NCBI GenBank assembly: GCA_965200945.1
Contig: OZ241749.1
Location: 1,426,001 to 1,490,000 of the forward strand
DNA: 64,000 nucleotides
Source: JADCRZ01 sp965200945
GTDB lineage: Bacteria; Bacteroidota; Bacteroidia; Chitinophagales; Chitinophagaceae
Reading direction: 5' to 3'
The notes beneath the pieces were generated by a model. It was given only the letters and a program-made list of their open reading frames with translations, did not search any database and was not told the DNA's origin. Numbering within the stretch: the first letter of the stretch is position 1; the number at the start of each line of letters is the position of its first letter. The position numbers were made by a program, and so were the translations under genes. Below are positions 43,045-50,533 of this stretch, piece after piece.

Positions 43045-44547
43045 CTAGTAAACTTCCACGTTGGAAAGCACCGGACAGGCTTTGGCTTCCTTGATCGTAA
43101 CCCTGATCCGGCTTGTCTGTACCGGGTCCAGTTTCAGGATACGCTTGTATCCGATGGTGGTACCGGATGCGGCGGGTTTCCAGGCAGTGCCATCCCAGGT
43201 GTCGATAGCAAAGGATTGCACACGCTGTCCGAGCCGGATAAATTCCTGCAGCAACACATATTTTACCGTCTGCTCCCTCCCCAGGTCGATCTCTACATTG
43301 CCGGCAGTGGTTCCGTCGTCGGTGGCCCAGTAAGTCGACTTATTACCGTCGGTCAGCTTGGCCGCATCGTACCTGGCATCGTTGCCCCGCACCGAGCTGG
43401 CAACCGTTTTTGCCTTTGCAGCGAGGTTGGTCCCAAGCTCCTGATCGAGCATTTTTCTAAAGCCGGCAAGGGCGGCCACATCCTGCTCATGGAACATGCC
43501 CCGCCTGTCGGGTGGCACATTGAGCAACAGGGTGGAACCACGGCCAACGGTCGTGAGATATATATTGAACAGCCGCTGCGGCGTCTTTACCATGGTATCT
43601 TCCTTGGCATGATAAAACCAGCCGGGGCGGATAGACACATCCACTTCGGCGGGGATCCATTTCGTACCGTCTGCGCTGCCCGAATTCAGCAACTGTTCGA
43701 TGCGGCCTTTGCCGGCATAGAGCGTGTCGTTCGTGATCGTATTCCAGTTGGTGAGTCCTGCGGTGCCTCTTTCATTGCCGCACCAGCGCAGGTCGGGACC
43801 CGCATCGCTGAAGAAAAGCACATTGGGCTGAATCTTCCGGACGCCGTCGAGCGTGGTGGGCCAGTCGTAGTAGGTGGCACCATTTATCTTGCGGGTTTCG
43901 CGCGCGCCGCCATAGTAGCCGTTACCGCCATTGGCGCCGTCGAACCACATTTCGAACACCGGGCCGTATTGCGTAAATAATTCATTCAGCTGGTTGCGGT
44001 AATACGTTATATAAGAAGGCTGGCCATAGTCCGCACGGTTACGGTCCCACGGCGACAGGTAAACGCCGAACTTCATGCCGCTCTTCCGGCAGGCGTCCGA
44101 CACCTCTTTTATCACATCGCCTTTGCCCCCTTTCCACGGACTTTTTTTCACCGAATGATCCGTGAACCGGCTGGGCCACAGGCAGAAGCCATCATGATGT
44201 TTGGCGGTTACGATGATCCCCTTGAAACCGGCGTTCTTCAGGGTGGTGGCCCATTGCATGGCATCGACGTTCGTGGGGTTGAACGTAGTTTCCGGCTCGT
44301 CGCCGTTGCCCCATTCCAGGTCGGTGAATGTGTTGGTCGTAAAGTGAACAAAAGCGTTCATTTCCATTTCGTGCCATCCCATCTGTTTTTCCGATGGAAC
44401 AGGAAGAACCGGTGCCGGTGCAGCAACGGGCCGGGCCGGCAGTCTCTTGCGCCCCGCAAAGGAAAAAAGGACGCACGCAAGAATGGTCACAAGGAAAAGT
44501 TGAAGCAATACCGGAAATCTGGTGAGCGAGGCACGCATGGCATTCAT
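43045..44547 (-). CDS. secreted alpha-L-fucosidase (GH29) with C-terminal F5/8 type C domain
   Basis: A 500-residue exported protein with an N-terminal hydrophobic signal/anchor at about 11-31. The GH29 catalytic domain shows VHFTTNTFTDLEWGNG, IIVTAKHHDGFCLWPS, FGVYLSPWDRN, and the nucleophile Asp203 in MWFDGANGG. After about residue 375 a discoidin/CBM32-like domain follows (LTDGNKSTYWATDDG to RIRVTIKEAKACPVLSNVEVY), which usually binds sugar. It removes terminal alpha-linked L-fucose from glycans. The gene is convergent with the LOG gene, 16 bases apart. Confidence 0.93.
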   Translation of the reverse strand: MNAMRASLTRFPVLLQLFLVTILACVLFSFAGRKRLPARPVAAPAPVLPVPSEKQMGWHEMEMNAFVHFTTNTFTDLEWGNGDEPETTFNPTNVDAMQWATTLKNAGFKGIIVTAKHHDGFCLWPSRFTDHSVKKSPWKGGKGDVIKEVSDACRKSGMKFGVYLSPWDRNRADYGQPSYITYYRNQLNELFTQYGPVFEMWFDGANGGNGYYGGARETRKINGATYYDWPTTLDGVRKIQPNVLFFSDAGPDLRWCGNERGTAGLTNWNTITNDTLYAGKGRIEQLLNSGSADGTKWIPAEVDVSIRPGWFYHAKEDTMVKTPQRLFNIYLTTVGRGSTLLLNVPPDRRGMFHEQDVAALAGFRKMLDQELGTNLAAKAKTVASSVRGNDARYDAAKLTDGNKSTYWATDDGTTAGNVEIDLGREQTVKYVLLQEFIRLGQRVQSFAIDTWDGTAWKPAASGTTIGYKRILKLDPVQTSRIRVTIKEAKACPVLSNVEVY

Positions 44548-44614
44548 TGAAATGGTTTTTGAACTGGTGTCTTACGGATGCGATCAGCTTGTTGGCATCC
44601 GGTCAAATCTCGTA

Positions 44615-44881
44615 TTATTTCGGATAACTGTCTTTTATCGCCGCAAAAGTTTCTTCCGGAATTGCCAGACTGATCCGCTTGTATCTTACTGCTGCGCCCT
44701 TTTCCAATGTGATCCCGCTTTTGGCGAGGTTCCATTCCTCAGCCAGGTATCGGACCAGGTATTCGTTGGCAGCGCCTTTTACGGGCCTTTCCCTTATGCG
44801 GATAAGCCATGTGCCATCCTTTTGCAATGTAATCTCATCACGTGGAGAGCCAGGTTTGACCCGAACCATGATCGTGATCAT
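44615..44881 (-). CDS. DUF167 / YggU family protein
   Basis: An 88-residue protein with the complete DUF167 pattern: VRVKPGSPRDEI, the RIRERPVKGAANEYLVRYLAEEW signature split around GAAN, and the GAAVRYKRISL end. The family is small, widespread and of unknown function. ATG 44881 is used; a second ATG four codons in gives the same family match. It lies 67 bases upstream of the fucosidase start on the same strand and is divergent from the truncated dehydrogenase gene. Confidence 0.88.
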   Translation of the reverse strand: MITIMVRVKPGSPRDEITLQKDGTWLIRIRERPVKGAANEYLVRYLAEEWNLAKSGITLEKGAAVRYKRISLAIPEETFAAIKDSYPK

Positions 44882-44917
44882 CTGTTGTGTTTGTATAAAA
44901 ATTAAGCACACAATAGT

Positions 44918-45454
44918 ATGGCAAAAATATTTATCACCGGATCGGCCGACGGACTCGGCATGATGGCTGCCCGGCTGCGGGTAGCAGCAAAGCACGAAGT
45001 TATTTTGCATGCCCGCAACCCTGGCCGGGCGAAAGAAGCAATGGCTTCCGTGCCGGGCGCAAAGGCGGCGGTACATGGTGATCTCGCAAGCTTGGCCGAA
45101 ATGCAGTCTGTGGCAGAGCAGGCGAATACCCTCGGCCCGTTCGATGCGGTGATCCACAACGCGGCGGTGGGCTACCGGGAGCCGCGACGTGTGCAGACAG
45201 TGGATGGACTTGCACAGGTGTTTGCCATCAATTCGCTGGCGCCTTATCTCCTTACCAGCCTGATGGACCGCCCGCAAAGGCTTATCTACATCAGTTCCGG
45301 ATTGCACCGACAGGGGGATGCCACGCTCCGGGACCTCAACTGGGAGCAGCGCAGAAAACTTCGGGCCTCCCTCCCTGCCGCGTCTGACCCCGCCACACAA
45401 GACCAGTACCTGGAGAGTTGTGCCCGGTTATCAGGTGTCGCATTTCCACAGTAA
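44918..45454 (+). pseudogene. short-chain dehydrogenase/reductase with internal deletion of the catalytic segment
   Basis: The 178-residue frame is intact but lacks an essential part. The NAD(P) motif TGSADGLG (8-15), the HNAAVG motif near 100, and the YISSGLHRQGDATLRDLNWEQRR stretch are normal for this atypical SDR subgroup. Immediately after, the sequence jumps to LPAASDPATQDQYLESCARLSGVAFP, which in full-length relatives is the extreme C terminus. The segment between, normally about 80 residues with the catalytic YxxSK and the substrate loop, is missing. It is most likely an inactive in-frame deletion derivative; an assembly error is the alternative. Confidence 0.75.
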
Positions 45455-45465
45455 CGTCGCGCCTT

Positions 45466-45951
45466 TTAAACGACCGAGGCGCTCCTCATCACCTTGTTTG
45501 TTTGTGCGCGGGCTGCCAGAAATCCGAGTGGTATCCCGATACATACCATGAGGATTGCCGCCGCAATGAGCGAGTTGATCAGGTTGAAGGGCCCGGTTGT
45601 AATGCGTGAGGAAGGAACCACGATGCCCTGCATGATCTCCGACATAAAAATCCCGTAAAGCACACCTGTGAGTATCTTGTTCTTTGCCATGAATGACCAG
45701 CGTTCATACAACCAGAAAAAGAAGATGGCGAAGCAGGTCGCAATAAAATAGTGGAAAAGGAGTCCGGCCACGATCATGGCCGGTCCGCCTGTTACGGCCT
45801 CTTTGCCCAGCGCTCCGCTCGCCACATATTTCGGCACAATGAGCGGATCTTTCCCCGTCTTCAGCCAGTATTGAAGCATGGCCGCAGAAATATCAAAAGA
45901 ACCGACGATGGATCCCGCCCGCAGGGCGCTGCCAAAATAAGAGCTGTTCAT
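45466..45951 (-). CDS. integral membrane protein of unknown function
   Basis: From ATG 45951 the protein has 161 residues, with four probable membrane helices: about 7-22 (GSIVGSFDISAAML), 52-78 (MIVAGLLFHYFIATCFAIFFFW), 90-108 (ILTGVLYGIFMSEIMQGIVV), and 122-147 (LINSLIAAAILMVCIGIPLGFL). The pattern resembles small YagU/DUF1440-like inner-membrane proteins, but the match is not certain. It is convergent with the deleted dehydrogenase gene, 11 bases apart. An ATG at 46032 would add an unlikely hydrophobic extension. Confidence 0.65.
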   Translation of the reverse strand: MNSSYFGSALRAGSIVGSFDISAAMLQYWLKTGKDPLIVPKYVASGALGKEAVTGGPAMIVAGLLFHYFIATCFAIFFFWLYERWSFMAKNKILTGVLYGIFMSEIMQGIVVPSSRITTGPFNLINSLIAAAILMVCIGIPLGFLAARAQTNKVMRSASVV

Positions 45952-46410
45952 ATGGAAGGAATAAGCAGGTAAAAACAAGCGTTGCCACAAATATAAAGCA
46001 AGCGTCAACGAGCCGGGTAAGCAGGAAAACATTTAAATAAATATGATTTGGAACAGATGGGCGGATCAGGGAGAACGGTTTCCCCACTCTATTATGTTTG
46101 TTGAAAGGTGGTTGATTTTTACCCGGAAGAGAGAATACCCAAGTGATCCAGCCGATAAGTTGATGTCGAACAACAGGGTCACTCATTATGTCTGAACCTA
46201 GATCATGCGATTCCGATTTTGCCATTCTGTTTATTTGAGTAATTGCAGCTTTTCCGCGCCATGGCGTGCCACGCATGCGTTGATTATGCGCGTGTACACG
46301 CAGTGACCCCTTGGCCCGCCTGATGGGGAGGAGATTTGCATCTAGTGAGCCTTTCTTAGGCGAATCAGTTAATCTGTCAAATTCTGGTTCAGACAAGAAA
46401 CAGCGATTCC
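45952..46410. other. intergenic stretch with TCTGT-type short-period repeats
   Basis: No gene is seen. Near 46362-46392 a row of degenerate 8-9 base units (AATCAGTT, AATCTGTC, AAATTCTGG, TTCAGACA) precedes the palindromic repeat at 46411. Such text is common between genes in this bacterial group. The region 46240-46310 is GC-rich with several small palindromes (for example GCGCGTGTACACGC near 46287-46301). Confidence 0.4.
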
Positions 46411-46478
46411 CCGCTTAGATCCCTGCTCAGGCGCAGCAAGAGGTTGTGAGTGCAGGAGCGTGTTGGCGCCTGGCGAGG
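46411..46478 (+). repeat. dispersed imperfect palindromic repeat, copy 2, beside the IS110 element
   Basis: This 68-base element shares 61 of 68 positions with 37148-37215, including both ends and the CAGGCGC / GCGCCTG core. Its right end lies 40 bases from the transposase stop, so the insertion-sequence end must be within or next to it. Confidence 0.75.
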
Positions 46479-46518
46479 ATGATTGCTATGGTTAAAACAA
46501 ATCTTTTTTGCTCTTTTT

Positions 46519-47541
46519 TTAGCCTGCCTTTCTGTACTTATCCACATACGGTCTCCCATTTCTTATCACCGCCGCTGCCCGCAACAATATCTTACTGCTG
46601 ATCGCATTGATCACACTGTTGTACTGCTTGCCTTCCCCTATCTTTCTATCGTGATATTCCCTGTACTCTTTGTTGCTCACAGACGCTGATCTGGCTCCCA
46701 TGAACAGCATCCCCTTGAGCTCCTTGTTGGCCATCTTGTGAACCTTGTTGCGGCTCTTCACGCTCTTGCCGCTGCTCTGCTCGAACGGCGCCACTCCCGC
46801 ATAGCTCGCCAGCTGCTTACCTGTTCTGCCGGCAGCAAAGTTCACCGTGCAGCACAGCAGGTACACCGCTATCACCTTGCCTATGCCTGGCACTGTGAGC
46901 AACAGTTTGTAATTGCTGTTCACTGCTTCATTGCCCGACACGATCTCCATGATTCGTTTCTCCACTATCTCCAACGACGCTTCCAGACCTTGCAGTGCCG
47001 CCTTGTGTGCCTGCTCCATGATGGCTTCCATTTCTACATCCTGTTGCCTTTTGAGTTCTGCCAGATACACCTTCGTGGAGGTGATCTGCCTGTCCAGCCG
47101 CTTCCTTGCATGTGCCAGGTCTTTAAGCCGCAACAGCTCCTGGTTCAGCACTGGGGAGGCTTTCAGTTCATCGGCATGGCGAAAGGCATACATACACAAC
47201 CGCTCCGAGTCGATGCGGTCGTTCTTGGATCTGACGATGCCAAAGCTCCATTTGATGTGGGCGGCGTTGCCGATGTGCAGGGCCAGCTGCCTGTCGGAGC
47301 AGTACTGCCAGATCAGCCGGTGGTAGACGCCTGTGTTCTCGATGACCACCAGGGTGTTGTCATTGAAAGGGACCTTAAGGGCCCTGAGCCACTTATGAAA
47401 GGCTTTGATACCGGTAGGATCGTTTGAGAACCTGTCGGCAAGGACAGGTTCTTTGATGTGGTTGGTGACGTGCATGAGAGCCACGTCGAACCATTCTTTA
47501 CTCACATCGATGCCCAGGAAAGAGCGGGTGTTTTTTTGCAT
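46519..47541 (-). CDS. IS110-family transposase (DEDD serine recombinase)
   Basis: A 340-residue full-length recombinase. The RuvC-like DEDD residues are present at D12 (GIDVSKEWFD), E68 (VIENTGVYH), D108 and D111 (KNDRIDSERL). A coiled-coil region at about 130-190 leads to the Transposase_20 domain with LLTVPGIGKVIAVYLL, ASYAGVAPFEQSSGKS (the serine nucleophile expected in the SSG) and MANKELKGMLFMGARS. No frameshift or stop is seen, so the element may be active. In this family the enzyme is guided by a bridge RNA from the noncoding end. Confidence 0.95.
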   Translation of the reverse strand: MQKNTRSFLGIDVSKEWFDVALMHVTNHIKEPVLADRFSNDPTGIKAFHKWLRALKVPFNDNTLVVIENTGVYHRLIWQYCSDRQLALHIGNAAHIKWSFGIVRSKNDRIDSERLCMYAFRHADELKASPVLNQELLRLKDLAHARKRLDRQITSTKVYLAELKRQQDVEMEAIMEQAHKAALQGLEASLEIVEKRIMEIVSGNEAVNSNYKLLLTVPGIGKVIAVYLLCCTVNFAAGRTGKQLASYAGVAPFEQSSGKSVKSRNKVHKMANKELKGMLFMGARSASVSNKEYREYHDRKIGEGKQYNSVINAISSKILLRAAAVIRNGRPYVDKYRKAG

Positions 47542-47650
47542 ACATTCGTTTTTGAAAGTAAAGTTTCAGACCAACCATTTTGCCCCATCGTCCGAGTCCT
47601 TGATAATGGGTCTTAAGCCCTAATTGCTATATGGACACCAAGGGAAAAAA
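47542..47650 (-). ncRNA. candidate bridge-RNA leader of the IS110 element
   Basis: The noncoding stretch just upstream of the transposase start is where IS110-group elements encode the bridge RNA. On the minus strand it contains a GGGCTTAAGACCC hairpin (about 47611-47623) and further complementary short segments. I cannot assign the target- and donor-binding loops without the exact element ends; the call rests on position and family knowledge. Confidence 0.4.
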
Positions 47651-47717
47651 CCGGCAGGGGATTGTATCATCCTATAGGCATGAAAACCTTGACAAAAGGT
47701 AAATGCGTCCCTGCCGG
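47645..47717 (-). repeat. nested stem-loop with T tract beyond the IS110 left end
   Basis: CCGGCAGGG (47651-47659) pairs with CCCTGCCGG (47709-47717). Inside are ACCTT/AAGGT (47686-47690 with 47696-47700) and a CCTATAGG palindrome (47671-47678). On the minus strand the outer stem is followed by TTTTTT. It may be a terminator-like relic or a structured intergenic repeat. Confidence 0.5.
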
Positions 47718-47839
47718 GGTTGGTTTTATCCACACAAAAATGTGAATAGTAAAAGAAAAAAGTAGCAAAAAAGAAAAGGGTAGTAATAATAATACTTGTA
47801 TTAACATAAAACCTAATACAAACCTAAAGGACAAGTTCG

Positions 47840-47928
47840 TTGAAGGGGCTGGTAGCAAGGGTTTTGAAGGTGCTGGGAACAAAGGTGTTGGAGGTGCTGG
47901 TGACCAAAGTGTTTGAAGGTGCAAGGGC
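47840..47928 (+). repeat. 24-bp tandem repeat, about three and a half units
   Basis: Units start at 47840, 47864 and 47888, with a partial unit from 47912. They read TTGAAGG(G/T)GCTGG and onward with few changes. The 24-base period equals eight codons; in one rightward frame it spells EGAGxKG-type octapeptides, but that frame lacks a start codon and stops at once. Confidence 0.7.
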
Positions 47929-48296
47929 TGAAAAGTCGCTGTGGGTGCGGCTTTAACCCACCCCTACCCCCCCGAGGAGAGGATTTAGGAAGCTGCCGCC
48001 TAGCGGCTTGCTCGCTTTCTTCCTCCCTACTCTCTCTTTTCTCTCCCCGGCCTTTGAAATGGGGCGTGAAGAAATTTACAGAATGGAGCGAGACCAAATG
48101 GCTTGTCGCAGGCGGCCATTTGGAGCAACGGACACGCCTGGCTTTATTCCAAAGCCCCTCCATGCAATGGCCCAAACCCCTACTACCGCTGAAGAATAGC
48201 ATGTCCGTTGCCCGCGCAATGCAGTAAATTTTAGCCCCATTTCAAAAGCCAAGCCTTTTTTGCTTCTTTTTTGGGCACAAAAAAGAAGACCCCCCG
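47929..48296. other. intergenic stretch without recognisable gene
   Basis: Between the tandem repeat and the TolC gene the sequence contains C-rich and pyrimidine-rich runs (47955-47985, 48015-48050). Open frames exist on both strands but read as low-complexity serine, proline and arginine text with no family match, and I regard them as noncoding. Confidence 0.5.
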
Positions 48297-49709
48297 CTAC
48301 ATTTGATTGAAATAATAATCCAGGACCTTCTTTCGCAGCAGGAAATCGTAGCGGGCGCTGATCAGGGAGATGTTGGAGCGGTCGAGGTTGTTTTTGGCGA
48401 TGGTGTAGTCGACGGAATTGCCTACGCCGGCATTGAAACGGACCTCGGCGGCCTGGAACGACTGCGTGTAGGCCGTCACCTGCTCCTGCAGTACCTTGAA
48501 GCGGTCGAGGGCGTTGGACATGTTGAGATAGGCCTGATCGATCTGCTGCCGCAGCTGGATGCGCGTGTTCTGCTCGATCAGCTCGTTGTTGCGCACCACG
48601 ATCCTGGCCTGTTTCACCTGGTTGCGCACCGCCAGCGAATTGAAGATGGGGATGCGCAGACCGAGGTTTATATTGTAATAAATGTTGTTGCTGAGTTGTG
48701 AGCTGTACCCGATCTTCTGCGAGGAATAGGTGGATTGGTTCGACACCACGGGCACCTGGCTGCCGTTCAGGATCACATAATTGGGTGTGTTCACAAAGCT
48801 GCTGGTCAGCAGGATATCTTTGGAGGCTGCGCTCGAATAGTTGGTGTTCACATTTCCACCCAGCAGCAAGGTTGGGTACAGCCGCCCGCGGATGGATTGT
48901 ACTGCAGCTTCGGCACTCTTCTTTTTCAATTCAACCGATTTGACCAGCGCCAGCTGCTGAAGCGCTTTCTGATAAATCTCATCTGCATTGGCGGGATAAG
49001 CCGCCACAAACTCCTCTGCACTGATACGGTCGAGCTGCATTGCCTTGTTATAGGGCATGTTCATCAGCTGCGACAGGTCGAGCTTCGATGTTTCGAGGGC
49101 ATTCCGGCTATTGATAACCGACAGTTCGTCGTTCATGAGCTGGCCTTTGATATCGGAAAGCTGGGAGGGATTGATTGCCCCCTGTTTGTCGAGTATCTCC
49201 TGCCGTTCATACTGCACGCGGCTGACACCGGCCTGTTTAACGGAGAGGTTCAGCAGGTCTTCATTGTTCAGCACCTGCAGATAGGCAAGTATCACCTGCA
49301 GCATCAGGTTGTCTTTCGCCTGCTGCAAATCCTGTTTGGAAGCTTCATAGGCAAGTGCATACTGCCGGATGCTTTTCTGCAGGCTGAGTCCGTTGAAAAG
49401 GATCACATTGCTGCTCATGTTATAAGAACCAAAACCAACCCGCTGGTTCACGTACGCATTGGTGAACGGGTCGATGCTGCGGCCCTGGTTCACACCCTGG
49501 CTCACCGAACCGTTCAGATCGGGCAACAGGTTCACGCGCGATTGCTTCCAGTTCACCTCCGCACTCTCGATCTGCAGCGCGGTTTGTTTCAGCGGTATGT
49601 TGTTCGCCATTGCGGAATCTATACACTGCTGCAGGTTAAAGTGTGGTTGCGCTTCTCCCCGTGTATGTATAAAGAACAAAGCAGTGACTATATAAAAAAA
49701 CGGACGCAT
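48297..49709 (-). CDS. TolC-family outer-membrane efflux protein
   Basis: A 470-residue outer-membrane factor with a signal peptide (FFYIVTALFFIHTRG, cleavage before EAQPHFN). The mature chain starts FNLQQCIDSAMANNIPLKQ, the usual OEP repeat opening, with the second repeat around DEIYQKALQQLALVKSVELKKKSAEAAVQS. Long amphipathic helices alternate with glycine/serine-rich strands as in TolC. It starts 2 bases after the stop of the ABC ATPase gene and is the last gene of the efflux operon. Confidence 0.93.
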   Translation of the reverse strand: MRPFFYIVTALFFIHTRGEAQPHFNLQQCIDSAMANNIPLKQTALQIESAEVNWKQSRVNLLPDLNGSVSQGVNQGRSIDPFTNAYVNQRVGFGSYNMSSNVILFNGLSLQKSIRQYALAYEASKQDLQQAKDNLMLQVILAYLQVLNNEDLLNLSVKQAGVSRVQYERQEILDKQGAINPSQLSDIKGQLMNDELSVINSRNALETSKLDLSQLMNMPYNKAMQLDRISAEEFVAAYPANADEIYQKALQQLALVKSVELKKKSAEAAVQSIRGRLYPTLLLGGNVNTNYSSAASKDILLTSSFVNTPNYVILNGSQVPVVSNQSTYSSQKIGYSSQLSNNIYYNINLGLRIPIFNSLAVRNQVKQARIVVRNNELIEQNTRIQLRQQIDQAYLNMSNALDRFKVLQEQVTAYTQSFQAAEVRFNAGVGNSVDYTIAKNNLDRSNISLISARYDFLLRKKVLDYYFNQM

Positions 49710-49711
49710 GG

Positions 49712-50401
49712 TTACACGTGTTTAAGAGGTTGCTCGGACATGGACTCGACCCGTCCGTCCAACAGATGAATGATCCGGCTGCCATAGCCGGCATTTTTTT
49801 CGGAGTGGGTAACCTGTATGATGGTGACCCCTTCCCCATTGATCTTCTGAAAAAGTTCCATGATCTCTTCTCCCTGTTTCGAGTTGAGGTTGCCCGTGGG
49901 TTCGTCGGCCAGCAGAAGTTTGGGACGGGCGATCAGCGCCCGCACAATGCCTACCAGCTGCTGTTGTCCGCCGGAAAGCTGGGCAGGGAATAGATCTTTT
50001 TTACCCACGATGTTGAAACGGTCCAGCATGTCGCTGACCATGGCCCGGCGCTCCGATGATTTTACGTTCTGGTACAGCAGCGGGGTTTCGATGTTTTCGT
50101 ATACGGTCAGTTCGTCTATCAGGTGGTAAGCCTGGAAGATAAATCCGATGTTTCTTTTGTAGAGCTCCGTCCGCTGTTTTTCTTTCATGCCGGTAACGGG
50201 CTGGTCCAAGAACTGATAGCTGCCTTCTGAAGGTGCATCCAGCATGCCAATCACGTTGAGCAAGGTCGATTTGCCAGAGCCGGAGGGCCCCATGACAGAC
50301 ACAAACTCACCTTCTCCGATCACCAGGTTGATGTCTTTCAAAATAAATACGGGCTTGCCTCCTACGTTGTACCATTTCGAGATATGTTGTAGCTGTATCA
50401 T
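49712..50401 (-). CDS. MacB/LolD-type ABC transporter ATP-binding protein
   Basis: A 229-residue ATPase of the MacB/LolD subclass. Walker A GPSGSGKS is at 38-45, the Q-loop in FIFQAYHL, signature LSGGQQQ, Walker B LLLADEPTGNLNS, and the His of VTHSEKNAGYGSRI. The signature helix reads LVGIVRAL instead of the common RVAIARAL. It works with FtsX-like permeases that move substrate from the periplasm out through a TolC channel. The operon has a second ATPase of the same class at 53434-54111. Confidence 0.93.
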   Translation of the reverse strand: MIQLQHISKWYNVGGKPVFILKDINLVIGEGEFVSVMGPSGSGKSTLLNVIGMLDAPSEGSYQFLDQPVTGMKEKQRTELYKRNIGFIFQAYHLIDELTVYENIETPLLYQNVKSSERRAMVSDMLDRFNIVGKKDLFPAQLSGGQQQLVGIVRALIARPKLLLADEPTGNLNSKQGEEIMELFQKINGEGVTIIQVTHSEKNAGYGSRIIHLLDGRVESMSEQPLKHV

Positions 50402-50533
50402 AAAAAAATTTTGTCCGGTTAATGATTGTCAGAATGGTGCCGGTCTGCAAACTGATTGAAAAACAATAGATTACCAGGCTTCGGCCGGGTAAGGTGTTCG
50501 CTTCCGAAACAGCGCATGTACGCTCCTGTTACA

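Larger units (their letters stand above)
46479..47650 (-). mobile_element. IS110-family insertion sequence (approximate limits)
   Basis: The element comprises the transposase gene, about 40 bases beyond its stop, and roughly 110 bases upstream of its start. IS110 elements lack terminal inverted repeats, so the exact ends cannot be fixed without a second copy or an empty site. The right limit is set by the unrelated palindromic repeat, the left by the T-tract hairpin starting at 47645. No target duplication is expected or seen. Confidence 0.6.

Noticed and set aside
45893..46396. A 167-codon leftward open frame before the membrane-protein gene
   Set aside because: Its translation has no coherent fold or family and runs through repeat-like intergenic DNA.
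47840..47928. CRISPR-like array
   Set aside because: Units are contiguous 24-mers without unique spacers, and no cas genes are nearby.
47813..48227. Open frames on both strands between the IS110 element and the TolC gene
   Set aside because: They are low-complexity translations of pyrimidine-rich and tandem-repeat DNA.
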